A stretch of 64,000 bases of DNA, taken from NCBI GenBank assembly GCA_963720805.1, contig CAVRGT010000005.1:62001-126000 (forward strand), given 5' to 3'. Source of the DNA: VRUE01 sp963720805. GTDB lineage: Bacteria > Actinomycetota > Thermoleophilia > Solirubrobacterales > 70-9. The position numbers and the translations under genes are program-made. Of the stretch, positions 17,210-25,595 are shown in pieces. The first letter of the stretch is position 1; each line of letters opens with the position of its first letter. The notes under the pieces are model-generated. The model was not told the DNA's origin and made no database searches. It saw only the letters and a list, made by a program, of their open reading frames with translations.

Positions 17210-18298
17210 ATGAGCGACGAGTTGGTTGCGCTCGTTTCGCGGTTGGTCAGCTACGACAGCGCTGAGCCGGACGGGGTGCTGGAAGCAGCGGGATTCATCG
17301 AAGGGTGGCTGGACTCGCGTGGGATCGCGGTGGAGAGCGATGAGGTGCGGGGGTTGCCGGTGCTGAAGGCCGAAGTCGGGCCGGAAGATGCGCCGACCGT
17401 GGTGTTGCACGGGCATATCGACGTCGTGCCCGCTCAAGCGGGGCAGTTCGAGCCGCGGCTCGAAGGCGACCGGCTCTATGGGCGCGGGGCATATGACATG
17501 AAGGGCGGGTTGGCGGCGATGCTGCTGGTCACGGCGGCGATGCGCGATCAGGGCGGGGTGCGGGTGCGGTTGGGGATCGTTGGCGACGAGGAGTCCGAGG
17601 AGGAAGTCGAACGCGGGTCCGATCATCTGGTCGACAGCGGCTTCCTTGGCGACTTCGCGATTACCGGCGAGCCGACCGATCTGCACATCGGGGTCGAGGC
17701 CAAGGGGGTGCTGGCGCTGCGGGTGACGGTCGAGGGGACGGCGGCCCACGGGGCGACGCCCTGGCTGGGCGAAAACGCGGTTTTGAGGGCGATCGATGTT
17801 TTCCGCAGTATCGAGTCGCTACCTTTCGCACGGCACTCCTCGGAGCTCTTCGACCGCCCCTCGATCAACCTCGGCCGGATCTTGGGTGGCGACGCGCTCA
17901 ACAAGGTGCCCGACCGATGCGCGATCGACGTCGACATCCGCTACCTGCCCGATCAGGATCCCGCTGCCCTGCTGGAGCAGGTGGAGGGGATCGCCGCGGC
18001 CGAGGTCGAGCAGCTCTTCACCCGGCCGCCGGCTGTGGTCGATCGCGATCTGCCCTACGTGCTCGCCCTGCGCGAGGCGGCGAGGGCGCACCACGACGGC
18101 GAGCCGATGAGCGTCGGGCGCGACGGGGCCTCCGATGCGGTCTCCTTCCTGCGCGTCGGCGTGCCGGCGGTCGAGTTCGGGCCAGCCGGCGAAGGCCATC
18201 ACGGGCCGGGGGAGTGGGTCTCGGTCTCCTCGCTGCACACCTACCGGCAGACCCTCGACACCTTCCTGCGCTCGCTTCCCGCCCGTCTGGCCGCTTGA
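17210..18298 (+). CDS. M20-family metallopeptidase (ArgE/DapE/CPG2-like)
   Basis: 362 residues. Metal-binding motifs VVLHGHIDVVPAQ, LYGRGAYDMKGGLAAML and IVGDEESEEEVERGSDH, followed by GEPTDLHIGVEAKGVLALRV and a dimerisation domain beginning TAAHGA, are those of M20 zinc amidohydrolases. These remove acyl or amino-acid groups from small substrates (N-acetylornithine, succinyl-DAP, dipeptides); the sequence does not fix which. C-terminal GASDAVSFLRVGVPAVEFGP and GHHGPGEWVS complete the site. It ends six bases before the LCP gene and heads the overlapping cell-surface cluster. Confidence 0.87.
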   Translation: MSDELVALVSRLVSYDSAEPDGVLEAAGFIEGWLDSRGIAVESDEVRGLPVLKAEVGPEDAPTVVLHGHIDVVPAQAGQFEPRLEGDRLYGRGAYDMKGGLAAMLLVTAAMRDQGGVRVRLGIVGDEESEEEVERGSDHLVDSGFLGDFAITGEPTDLHIGVEAKGVLALRVTVEGTAAHGATPWLGENAVLRAIDVFRSIESLPFARHSSELFDRPSINLGRILGGDALNKVPDRCAIDVDIRYLPDQDPAALLEQVEGIAAAEVEQLFTRPPAVVDRDLPYVLALREAARAHHDGEPMSVGRDGASDAVSFLRVGVPAVEFGPAGEGHHGPGEWVSVSSLHTYRQTLDTFLRSLPARLAA

Positions 18299-18304
18299 GG
18301 AACC

Positions 18305-19927
18305 GTGGCTGAATCGGGCCTGAGCAAGCCGCCGCCCTCGGGCGACCACGAGCCGGCGCCGAAGCCGAAGCGCTACTGGTGGCGCTTCAGCCTCGCCTCG
18401 GTGATCATCGTCGTCGCGGTCGCAGCGGCGACCTCGGCCAGCATCCTTCTCTACATCGGCAGCATCGCCACGGCGCTCTCGCACCACAACATCTACAACG
18501 CCAAACTGCATCGCTACCTCGCCAAGGTCAACGGCGGCGAGCCCGAGAACATCCTCATCCTCGGCTCCGACAAGCGCGCCAACCTGGCCGAAGACCCGGG
18601 CCGCTCCGACACGACGATCCTGCTGCGCCTCGACCCCGACCGCGAAGCGATCGCGGTGATGTCGATCCCACGCGACCTCAAGGTCGAAATCCCCGGTTTC
18701 GGGACGGAAAAGTTCAACGCCGCCTATACCGACGGCGGGCCGAAGCTGACCTTGCAGGTGGTCAAGGAACTGACCGGCCTGCAGATCAACCACGTCGTCA
18801 ACGTCGACTTCCTCGGCTTCGTCCGCGCCGTCGACGCGATCGGCTGCGTCTACACCGACGTCGACCGCCGCTACTACCACTCCAACGTCGGCGTGCCGGC
18901 CTCCGAACAGTATTCGGAAATCAACATCAAGCCGGGCTATCAGCTGCTCTGCGGCAAGAAGGCGCTGCAGTACGTGCGCTACCGCCACACCGACACCGAC
19001 ATCGTCCGCTCGGCCCGCCAGCAGGACTTCATCAGCTCGGCGCGCGAGCGGGTGCCGATCTCAAAGCTTGTGCTCGGCCAGAACGATCTGGTCGACATCT
19101 TCACCAAGTACACGACCTCCGACATCAGCGACACCGCGACGATGCTGCAGGTGCTGAAGCTCTTCGTCGCCTCGCGCAACGCGGCGATCAAGGAGGTCCA
19201 CTTCCCGGCCGAACTGGGGCCGAGCTATGTCTACGCCTCCTCGGAAGCGATCCACGAAGCCGTCGACAAGTTCCTCGGTATCGAAGCGAGCGCCGGCCCG
19301 CTGGGCGAACTCGACGAAGGCCGCAACGAAAACGGCGGTGGCAAGTCCGCTAAGAAGAAGGGCAAGCGCCACAAGGCGCCGAAGCCGCACATCGCAAAGC
19401 CGAAGCCGCCCGGCAGCGACGGCCTGGTGCCGGCGCGCGAAGCCGGTGAACTGGAGGCTAAGAACGTGACGCGGAAGGTCAGCGCCGGCTTCCCCGTTTT
19501 CTTCCCGACCAGGCTGCCCTCCGGCGCCTTCTACGTCGAAAGCAACTCCTATGAACACGTCCAGGACCCACGCGTCTACCACCTGCGCGACACCGACGAA
19601 CAGCGCCATGGCGCCTACCGCATGGTGGTCGAGTGGCCGCTCTCGGACGGCATCCATTACTTCGGCCTGCAGGGGATCCAGGGTTGGTCGGACCCGCCGA
19701 TCCTCGACAGCCCGAGCCTGACCAAGACGATCAATGGACGGGAGTACGACATTTACGTCGACGGCGACCGCATCTCGCTGGTCGCCTGGCATCGTGGCAA
19801 CAGTTCCTACTGGGTCGCCAACGACCTGCTCAACACCTTGAGCAACGATCAGATGATCGGGATCGCCCGTTCCGCCGACGTGAAGGTCCCCAACCCAAAG
19901 CGCAGAAGGGGGAAAGCGAGGCAATGA
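18305..19927 (+). CDS. LytR-CpsA-Psr (LCP) family cell-wall glycopolymer ligase
   Basis: 540 residues, GTG start behind GAGGAACC. A cytoplasmic Pro/Lys-rich N-terminus (1-32) and one TM (about 35-58) lead to the LCP domain: NILILGSDKRAN, GRSDTTILLRLDP, MSIPRDLKVEIPG, NAAYTDGGPKL and VRYRHTDTDIVRSARQQDFI, with the Arg/Asp residues that bind polyprenyl pyrophosphate. LCP enzymes attach teichoic acid- or arabinogalactan-like polymers to peptidoglycan. A Lys-rich linker (about 340-365) precedes an unrecognised C-terminal domain of about 170 residues. Overlaps the following dehydrogenase gene by four bases. GAA codons are more frequent than in neighbouring genes. Confidence 0.88.
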   Translation: MAESGLSKPPPSGDHEPAPKPKRYWWRFSLASVIIVVAVAAATSASILLYIGSIATALSHHNIYNAKLHRYLAKVNGGEPENILILGSDKRANLAEDPGRSDTTILLRLDPDREAIAVMSIPRDLKVEIPGFGTEKFNAAYTDGGPKLTLQVVKELTGLQINHVVNVDFLGFVRAVDAIGCVYTDVDRRYYHSNVGVPASEQYSEINIKPGYQLLCGKKALQYVRYRHTDTDIVRSARQQDFISSARERVPISKLVLGQNDLVDIFTKYTTSDISDTATMLQVLKLFVASRNAAIKEVHFPAELGPSYVYASSEAIHEAVDKFLGIEASAGPLGELDEGRNENGGGKSAKKKGKRHKAPKPHIAKPKPPGSDGLVPAREAGELEAKNVTRKVSAGFPVFFPTRLPSGAFYVESNSYEHVQDPRVYHLRDTDEQRHGAYRMVVEWPLSDGIHYFGLQGIQGWSDPPILDSPSLTKTINGREYDIYVDGDRISLVAWHRGNSSYWVANDLLNTLSNDQMIGIARSADVKVPNPKRRRGKARQ

Positions 19928-21237
19928 GTGCAGAGAGAGAGCCGATTGGGGTGATCGGGGTCGGCTGGGTCGGCCTGGTTACCGCTGCCTGCTTCGCCGA
20001 GGTCGGCCACCAGGTGATTGCTCGCGACATCCTTCCCGAGAAGGTCGAGTCGCTCTCGCGCGGCGAGATCACGATCCACGAGCCGGGCCTCGGCGAGTTG
20101 CTCAAGCGCAATGCCGAGCGGCTGACCTTCACGACCGATATGTCGGAGCTGCTCGAGGGCGCGAAGCTGCTCTTCGTCTGCGTCGACACGCCGCCGACTC
20201 GCTCGGGCGATGCCGACCTCTCGCGGGTCCGCTCCGTGCTCGAGGACTTGCCCGCCGACAGTGACCACGCGTTGGTGATGAAGAGCACGGTCCCAGCCGG
20301 AACCGGCAACTCGATCCGTCGTGATCGCCCCGGGCTCTCCTACGTCTCCTGCCCCGAGTTCCTCAAGGAGGGCTCGGCGGTCGAGGACTTCCTCCATCCC
20401 GATCGCGTCGTCGTCGGTGCCGACTCGGGCGACGAGGCGGCCGGCGACGCCGTCGCCCGTCTCTACGAGCCGCTCGGAGGCGAGCTGGTCCGCACCGACG
20501 TCGCCAGCGCCGAGATGATCAAGCTCGCCTCCAACGCCTTCCTCGCCACCAAGATCTCCTTTGCCAATGAGATCGCCAACGTTTGCGAGAAGGTCGGTGC
20601 CGACGTCGGCGAGGTCGCCCGCGGCATGGGCCTCGACCAGCGCATCGGGCCAGCCTTCCTGCGCGCCGGCATCGGTTACGGCGGCTCCTGCTTCCCCAAG
20701 GACGTCAGCGCCCTGAAGATGCTGGCCGGCAACAGCGGCTACCACTTCCAACTGCTGGGTGCGGTGATCGAAGTGAACGAGTTGCAAAAGCGCCGCGTCG
20801 TGCAGAAGCTGCAGAAGTACCTCGGCTCGCTGGTAGGCAAGCGCGTGGCCTTGCTCGGTCTCGCCTTCAAGCCGCATACCGACGACATGCGCGAGGCATC
20901 GAGCCTGGTGCTCGCCGCTCGCCTCGAAGGCGAGGGCGCAGAGGTGGTCGCCTACGATCCCGTCGCGGGAGGGGCTGCTCGCGAGCTCTTCGACGGGGTC
21001 GAGTTCCGCGACTCCGCCCTGGAGACGCTGGAGGGGGTCGACGCCGCGATCCTGGTCACCGAGTGGCCCGAGTTCGCCGAGCTCGATTGGGTCGCCGCGG
21101 CGGAGACGATGGCCCGTCCCTTGCTGATCGACGGCCGCAACTTCCTCGACGCGGGCCTGCTCAAAAGCGCCGGCTTCGAGTACGAGGGCATCGGGCGCGC
21201 GGTTGGCGACTCCGTCCCCGCGGGTACTGCCGAGTAG
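19924..21237 (+). CDS. UDP-glucose/GDP-mannose-type 6-dehydrogenase
   Basis: 437 residues. Rossmann NAD site GVIGVGWVGLVTAACFAEVG, FVCVDTPPTRSGDADL, KSTVPAGTG, CPEFLKEGSAVEDFLHPDR and the catalytic-Cys motif GYGGSCFPKDVSAL define the nucleotide-sugar dehydrogenase family, which oxidises a UDP- or GDP-hexose to the uronic acid. The sequence most resembles UDP-glucose dehydrogenase, but substrate is not certain. ATG at 19924 overlaps the LCP stop (ATGA); TAGTG overlap with the next gene. Confidence 0.92.
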   Translation: MSAEREPIGVIGVGWVGLVTAACFAEVGHQVIARDILPEKVESLSRGEITIHEPGLGELLKRNAERLTFTTDMSELLEGAKLLFVCVDTPPTRSGDADLSRVRSVLEDLPADSDHALVMKSTVPAGTGNSIRRDRPGLSYVSCPEFLKEGSAVEDFLHPDRVVVGADSGDEAAGDAVARLYEPLGGELVRTDVASAEMIKLASNAFLATKISFANEIANVCEKVGADVGEVARGMGLDQRIGPAFLRAGIGYGGSCFPKDVSALKMLAGNSGYHFQLLGAVIEVNELQKRRVVQKLQKYLGSLVGKRVALLGLAFKPHTDDMREASSLVLAARLEGEGAEVVAYDPVAGGAARELFDGVEFRDSALETLEGVDAAILVTEWPEFAELDWVAAAETMARPLLIDGRNFLDAGLLKSAGFEYEGIGRAVGDSVPAGTAE

Positions 21238-22220
21238 TGCAAGCGATTGTTCTCGTCGGCGGCGAGGGAACGCGGCTGCGGCCGTTGACCGAGACCGTCC
21301 CCAAGCCGGCCCTGACCCTGGTCGACCGGCCCTTCCTCGCCTACATGATCGAGTGGCTGGCGGGCCACGGCGTCAGCGAGGTCGTGCTCGCCTGCGGCTT
21401 CCTTCCCGACGTCTTGCGCGAGGCGCTGGCCGGGGAGGAGGAGCGTGCTGGGGTCGCGATCTCCTACGTGGTCGAGCCCGAGCGGCGTGGCACCGCGGGC
21501 GCGATCCGCTTTGCCGCCGATCAGCTGGGAGACCGCCTCGACGACCGCTTTCTCGCCCTCAACGGCGACGTTCTCACCGACCTCGACCTGACCGCGCTGA
21601 TGCAGGCCCACGGCGGCTCGGGGGCGCAGGCGACGATCGCCCTGCACCCGGTCGAGGACTCCTCCGCCTACGGGTTGGTCAGCACCGACACGAGCGGCAA
21701 GGTGCTTGCCTTCACCGAGAAGACCGGCGAGGCCGTGCCCGGCGAGATCAACGCCGGCATGTATGTGCTCGAGCGCTCGGTCCTCGATCTGATCCCGCCC
21801 GACGAGGAGGTCTCGATCGAGCGCGACGTCTTCCCGCGCCTGGTTGGCGACGGCCTGCACGGCTTGCGCCTCGACGGGTACTGGATGGACATCGGGACCC
21901 CGCAGCGATACCTGGAAGCGAGCTGGGACATCCTCGAGCGGCGGGTGGATACGCGGGTGCAGCCGACCGCGCCCGGAATGCTGGTCGGGCCCGGTGCGCA
22001 GGTTGCCGAGGGGGCCACGGTCGGCCCCCGGGTCGTGCTCGGCAACGGCTCGCGGGTCGAGGCGGGCGCCGAGGTGCGCGACTCGGTCCTGCTCGATGGC
22101 TGCGTGGTCGGCGAGGGCGCCCGCGTCAGCGGCTCGATCCTCGCTGCCGGTGTCGCGGTCGCCGCCGGTGCCCAGCTCGAAGGAGCCGTGGTGGGCGACG
22201 GCGAAAGGGTCCCGGCCTGA
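21237..22220 (+). CDS. Sugar nucleotidyltransferase (NDP-sugar pyrophosphorylase), first of two
   Basis: 327 residues. N-terminal nucleotidyltransferase domain: VQAIVLVGGEGTRLRPLT, TVPKPALTLVDRPFL, LALNGDVLTDLDL, INAGMYVLERSVL and GYWMDIGTPQRYLEAS. The C-terminal part (about 245-327) is a left-handed beta-helix of hexapeptide repeats rich in Val, Gly and Ala. Similar to mannose-1-phosphate guanylyltransferase or glucose-1-phosphate thymidylyltransferase. GTG start sharing the G of the TAG before it; overlaps the next start by one base. Confidence 0.88.
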   Translation: MQAIVLVGGEGTRLRPLTETVPKPALTLVDRPFLAYMIEWLAGHGVSEVVLACGFLPDVLREALAGEEERAGVAISYVVEPERRGTAGAIRFAADQLGDRLDDRFLALNGDVLTDLDLTALMQAHGGSGAQATIALHPVEDSSAYGLVSTDTSGKVLAFTEKTGEAVPGEINAGMYVLERSVLDLIPPDEEVSIERDVFPRLVGDGLHGLRLDGYWMDIGTPQRYLEASWDILERRVDTRVQPTAPGMLVGPGAQVAEGATVGPRVVLGNGSRVEAGAEVRDSVLLDGCVVGEGARVSGSILAAGVAVAAGAQLEGAVVGDGERVPA

Positions 22221-23197
22221 TGCTCGACGACATCCTCGCCATCCCCGATCACCTGCGCGACGCCCTCTGGCGGGTCGAGTCGGCGCGGCTGGAGCCAAGC
22301 GAGGCCGCCGGCCTGATGGTCTGCGGCATGGGCGGCTCGGCGATCGGCGGCGACCTCTCCGCCGCTGCGCTGGGCGACCGGCTGACTCGGCCTCTACTTA
22401 CCGTGCGCGGCTACGAGCTGCCGAGCTGGGCGACCCCCGAGTGGGCCGTGCTCTGCTCCAGCTACTCGGGCAACACCGAGGAGACCCTCGCCTGCTTTGC
22501 CGCGGCCGAGGCGCTGGGCGCCAGGCGGCTTGTCGCAAGTACCGGCGGTGCGCTGGTCGACGGTGCGCGCGAGAGCGGCGTGCCGGTAATCGGCCTGCCC
22601 GGCATCCTGCCCGCGCCGCGCACCGCGGTGGCCTACATGCTCGTCTGCGCCACCGAGGTCGCCGCCCTGGTTGGCGCCGCGCCGCGCATCCACACCGAGA
22701 TCGACGCGGCCGCCGCCTTCCTCGAGCAGCAGTCCGACAGCTTGCAGAAACGCGCCGAGGAGATCGTCGCCCGGCTCGGAGACACGGTCGTGGTGGTCAC
22801 CGGGGCTGGCCTCAGCGCGCCGGTCGCGCGGCGCTGGAAGACCCAGATCAACGAGAACGCCGAGCAGCCCGCCTTCTTCTCCGAGCTTCCCGAGGCCGAT
22901 CACAACGAGCTCTGCGGCTGGTCCGGCGCCGAGTTCTCCGCGGTCATGCTGGAAGACCGCGACCAGCACCCGCGCGAGCGCCGCCGTTTCGAGCTGACCG
23001 CCGAGCTGATCATCGCGAGCGGGGCCGAGGCCGTGCGAGTCGAAACCGAGGGGGAGACCCGGATCGCCCGCCTGCTCTGGGCGACGATGCTGGGCGACCT
23101 GGTCTCGCTGAAGATGGCCGAAGCTCGGGGCGTCGACCCACTGCCGGTGAGCGCGATCGAGGACCTCAAGGTCTCTCTTGCGGGTGATGCCCAGTGA
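22220..23197 (+). CDS. Bifunctional phosphoglucose/phosphomannose isomerase-like (SIS)
   Basis: 325 residues with two SIS halves. GMGGSAIGGDLSAAALGD and CSSYSGNTEETLACF are the phosphosugar-binding loops; QINENAEQPAFFSELPEADH then NELCGW contains the catalytic Glu and His of the bifunctional PGI/PMI family described in archaea and some bacteria. It would supply mannose-6-phosphate or fructose-6-phosphate for the adjacent nucleotidyltransferases. The ATG shares its A with the TGA upstream; the end overlaps the next gene by four bases. Confidence 0.87.
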   Translation: MLDDILAIPDHLRDALWRVESARLEPSEAAGLMVCGMGGSAIGGDLSAAALGDRLTRPLLTVRGYELPSWATPEWAVLCSSYSGNTEETLACFAAAEALGARRLVASTGGALVDGARESGVPVIGLPGILPAPRTAVAYMLVCATEVAALVGAAPRIHTEIDAAAAFLEQQSDSLQKRAEEIVARLGDTVVVVTGAGLSAPVARRWKTQINENAEQPAFFSELPEADHNELCGWSGAEFSAVMLEDRDQHPRERRRFELTAELIIASGAEAVRVETEGETRIARLLWATMLGDLVSLKMAEARGVDPLPVSAIEDLKVSLAGDAQ

Positions 23198-24204
23198 GGG
23201 CGATGGTCCTGGCGGCGGGCCTTGGCACCCGGCTGCGGCCGATCACCTACGCGATGCCGAAGCCGATGGTGCCGGTGCTGAACCGGCCGGTGATGGAGCA
23301 CATCGTGCGCCTGCTCGCTCGCAACGGCTTCGGCGAGGCGATCGCCAATCTGCACTGGTTCCCGGAGACGATCGAGGGGCACTTCGGCGACGGCTCGCGG
23401 TTCGGCATCGAGCTTTCCTACAGCCGCGAGGCGCAGCTGCTCGGCACCTCCGGCGGCGTCCGCAACGCGCGCGACTTCCTCGGCGATTCCTTCCTCGTCA
23501 TCTCCGGCGACGCGCTCACCGACCTCGACCTCGGCGCGATGCGCGAGTTCCACGAATCGCACGACGGCATCGCCACCCTCGCCACCAAGCGGGTGAGCGA
23601 CACCACCCAATTCGGCGTTGCGATAACCGGTGCCGACGGTCGCATCCAGGGCTTCCAGGAGAAGCCCGAGGCGGCGGAAGCACTCTCCGACCTCGCCAAC
23701 TGCGGCATCTACATGTTCCGCAGCGAGATCTTCGACTACTTCCCCGAGCCCGGCACCAGCAAGGCCGCGGGGCCGGATGACCCGGATGGCTTCGCCGACT
23801 GGGCGATGGATGTTTTCCCGGGACTGCTGGAGAACGACGTGCCCTTCTACTCGCACGAGATCGAGGCCTACTGGAATGACATCGGCAACCTCGACGAGCT
23901 GCGCGGCGGCAACCTCGATGCCCTGCACGGCGCGGTCGAGATCGAGACCGACGTGCCCGAGGTGGGGGAGGGCATCCGCTCGGCCAGCCCGCTCGACGGG
24001 GTCGAGGTCGAGGGCCCGGTGCTGATCGGCTCCGGGGTGGAGTTTGGCGCCGGTGCCCGCGTCCAGGGCCCGGCGATCGTCGGTGACGGCTGCCGGATCG
24101 GCGACGGCGCCTGGGTGCGCGACTCGATCTTGCTCGCCGGTACCGAGCTGCCGGCCCAGGGCATGCTGGTCGGCGCGATCGCCGGCCGCGTCGCAAAGCC
24201 CTGA
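23194..24204 (+). CDS. Sugar nucleotidyltransferase (GDP-mannose pyrophosphorylase-like), second of two
   Basis: 336 residues; GTG start overlapping the isomerase stop. Motifs: MVLAAGLGTRLRPITYAMPK, the VISGDALTDLDLGAM block, TKRVSDTTQFGVAI and AYWNDIGNLDELRGGN. A C-terminal hexapeptide beta-helix starts at about 255. It resembles ManC/MPG1-type mannose-1-phosphate guanylyltransferases more than its neighbour at 21237, with which it shares fold but only moderate identity. Together with the PGI/PMI gene it suggests a GDP-mannose route. Confidence 0.87.
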   Translation: MRAMVLAAGLGTRLRPITYAMPKPMVPVLNRPVMEHIVRLLARNGFGEAIANLHWFPETIEGHFGDGSRFGIELSYSREAQLLGTSGGVRNARDFLGDSFLVISGDALTDLDLGAMREFHESHDGIATLATKRVSDTTQFGVAITGADGRIQGFQEKPEAAEALSDLANCGIYMFRSEIFDYFPEPGTSKAAGPDDPDGFADWAMDVFPGLLENDVPFYSHEIEAYWNDIGNLDELRGGNLDALHGAVEIETDVPEVGEGIRSASPLDGVEVEGPVLIGSGVEFGAGARVQGPAIVGDGCRIGDGAWVRDSILLAGTELPAQGMLVGAIAGRVAKP

Positions 24205-24260
24205 CGCTTCCCTGACACTTTGCGCGCCACACGCGCGCCCGGGCGCCGCACGATCCGTTC

Positions 24261-24884
24261 GTGCGATCGCTGCCCGCCTTCTTCTCCGAGCTGATTCCGG
24301 CGCTCTGCGCGGCCTGCGGGCGCAGCTGTCGCTCCGACGCCGTGCTCTGCACGCGCTGCAGCCGACGCCTTGGCGAGGCGAAACCGCTTGCCGGCCGGGG
24401 TACCTCAGGCCTCGACCGGGCCTGGTCCTCGGCCCCACATGAGGGCGTCGCGCGCGACCTTGTGACCGCCTTGAAGTTCCGCCGCCTACTGCCCGTCGCC
24501 GCGACGATCGCCGAGCGGATCGAGTGGCTGGCGCCGGAGACCTTGCTCAGCGGAGCGATCGTGCCGGTGCCGAGCAGCCGCCTGCGCTCGCTCGGCCGCG
24601 GCTTCGATCCGGCCGCGGAGATCGCCGCTGCGCTCTCCCTGCGCACCGGTCTGCCGCTGCGCCCGGTCCTCGCGCGCGGCGACCTCGGTCGCCAGTTGGG
24701 CCGGCGCCGCGCCGAGCGGATCGGCCGGCCGCCGCACGTCCGCCTGCGCGGCGAGGCGCCGAGCAGCGTGCTCCTGATCGACGACGTGCTGACCACCGGC
24801 TCGACGCTCTCCGCCTGCGCCCGGGCGCTGCGTGGAGGCGGCTCGATCCGGGTAGCGGCAATCACGTTCACCAGGCGTCCGTAA
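24261..24884 (+). CDS. ComF-family phosphoribosyltransferase-like protein
   Basis: 207 residues, GTG start. N-terminal zinc-ribbon-like CAACGRSC and LCTRCSRRLGE (two CxxC pairs), then a phosphoribosyltransferase fold: KFRRLLPVAATIAERIE, AIVPVPSSRLRSLGRGFDPA and the PRPP loop SVLLIDDVLTTGSTLSACAR. ComF in Bacillus helps process single-stranded DNA during transformation; in other bacteria its role is unclear. ComF genes commonly lie just upstream of hpf/secA, as here. Ends 66 bases before hpf with an inverted repeat over its stop codon. Confidence 0.88.
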   Translation: MRSLPAFFSELIPALCAACGRSCRSDAVLCTRCSRRLGEAKPLAGRGTSGLDRAWSSAPHEGVARDLVTALKFRRLLPVAATIAERIEWLAPETLLSGAIVPVPSSRLRSLGRGFDPAAEIAAALSLRTGLPLRPVLARGDLGRQLGRRRAERIGRPPHVRLRGEAPSSVLLIDDVLTTGSTLSACARALRGGGSIRVAAITFTRRP

Positions 24885-24900
24885 AAAGCCACCTTTACGG
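24879..24900. promoter_or_regulatory. Inverted repeat over comF stop and hpf -35 box
   Basis: Perfect 7-bp arms CCGTAAA (24879-24885) and TTTACGG (24894-24900), 8-base spacer. It contains the comF TAA and its right arm covers the -35 hexamer of hpf. Could be a weak terminator or an operator; the position on the -35 favours an operator. Confidence 0.45.
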
Positions 24901-24922
24901 GGCGGGCGCAGGGGCGTAGCAT
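24894..24922 (+). promoter_or_regulatory. Predicted hpf promoter
   Basis: TTTACG (24894-24899), 17-base spacer, TAGCAT (24917-24922). A leader of about 20 bases with AAGGAGG follows, so unlike many genes here hpf should have a conventional leadered mRNA. Confidence 0.55.
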
Positions 24923-24949
24923 CGGCGGACCGACACCCAAGGAGGAAAA

Positions 24950-25297
24950 ATGCGGATCGAGATACGTGGGCGCAACGTCGAAGTCACTGACGAGCTGCGA
25001 GGTCATGTGACAAAGCGATTCCGCCGCGTCGGTAGGCAGGTCTCGGAGCTGGCAACGCTCGACGTCGAGATCTACGAAGAGCGCAATCCCTCGATCGAAG
25101 ACAGCCACGTCGCCGAGGCGACCCTGCGGCTGAAGGGCGTGACCCTGCGAGCGCGCGAGGCCTCCCCCGAGATGGTCCACACGATCCACGCCCTCGCCGA
25201 GGACATCCGGCGCCAGGTCAAGAAGCACCGCGAGCTGCGGCGCAAGCGCACGCAGACCCGCAAGGCCGTAGCCCGCATGCGCGGCCGGACTGCCTAG
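24950..25297 (+). CDS. hpf: Ribosome hibernation promoting factor, short form
   Basis: 115 residues, ATG behind a strong AAGGAGG. The N-terminal HPF/RaiA domain (IEIRGRNVEVTDELRGHVTK, then the central NPSIEDSHVAEATL strands) binds the 30S decoding region and silences ribosomes under stress. The C-terminus is a basic Arg/Lys tail. The dimerisation domain of long HPF, usual in actinobacteria and firmicutes and about 185 or more residues in total, is absent, and no separate frame for it follows. The gene precedes secA, a frequent arrangement. Confidence 0.9.
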   Translation: MRIEIRGRNVEVTDELRGHVTKRFRRVGRQVSELATLDVEIYEERNPSIEDSHVAEATLRLKGVTLRAREASPEMVHTIHALAEDIRRQVKKHRELRRKRTQTRKAVARMRGRTA

Positions 25298-25321
25298 ACG
25301 GGGCGATTCCCGCTATCCCCC

Positions 25322-25473
25322 GGTGAGGAGGCTGGGTGTCCTCTGGGCGAATTGAATCCCACGCGCTTTGCGCGTGGGATTAATAAGGAGCGCGGCCTGC
25401 GGCCGCGCAATCACCGGATTGCATTTCCGCCGCTTCGCGAACGTTCGCCCACAGGACACCCAGCCTCCTCACC
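25322..25473. repeat. Structured cloverleaf-type palindrome E1 (family R3)
   Basis: 152 bp closed by 30-bp arms (25322-25351 and 25444-25473) that pair at 29 of 30 positions. Inside: a 12-bp perfect hairpin with TTT loop (25355-25381), an 8-bp GCGCGGCC/GGCCGCGC hairpin with TGC loop (25390-25408), and the conserved motif GCCGCTTCGCGAAC (25429-25442). Lies in the 525-bp gene-free interval between hpf and secA. Its inverted relative is E2. The 122 bases between E1 and E2 show no gene. Confidence 0.85.
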
Positions 25474-25595
25474 ACGCCACCGCAGGGACGAACCTAGCTA
25501 CACGAGCGGCCCCGAAGCCCCCAAGCTCTTCCCGGGCGGACGGGTCAGCGTGCGCTTTCGAGCTGAGAGCTTCCGTAGTTCGAGGGCGCGTCGAG

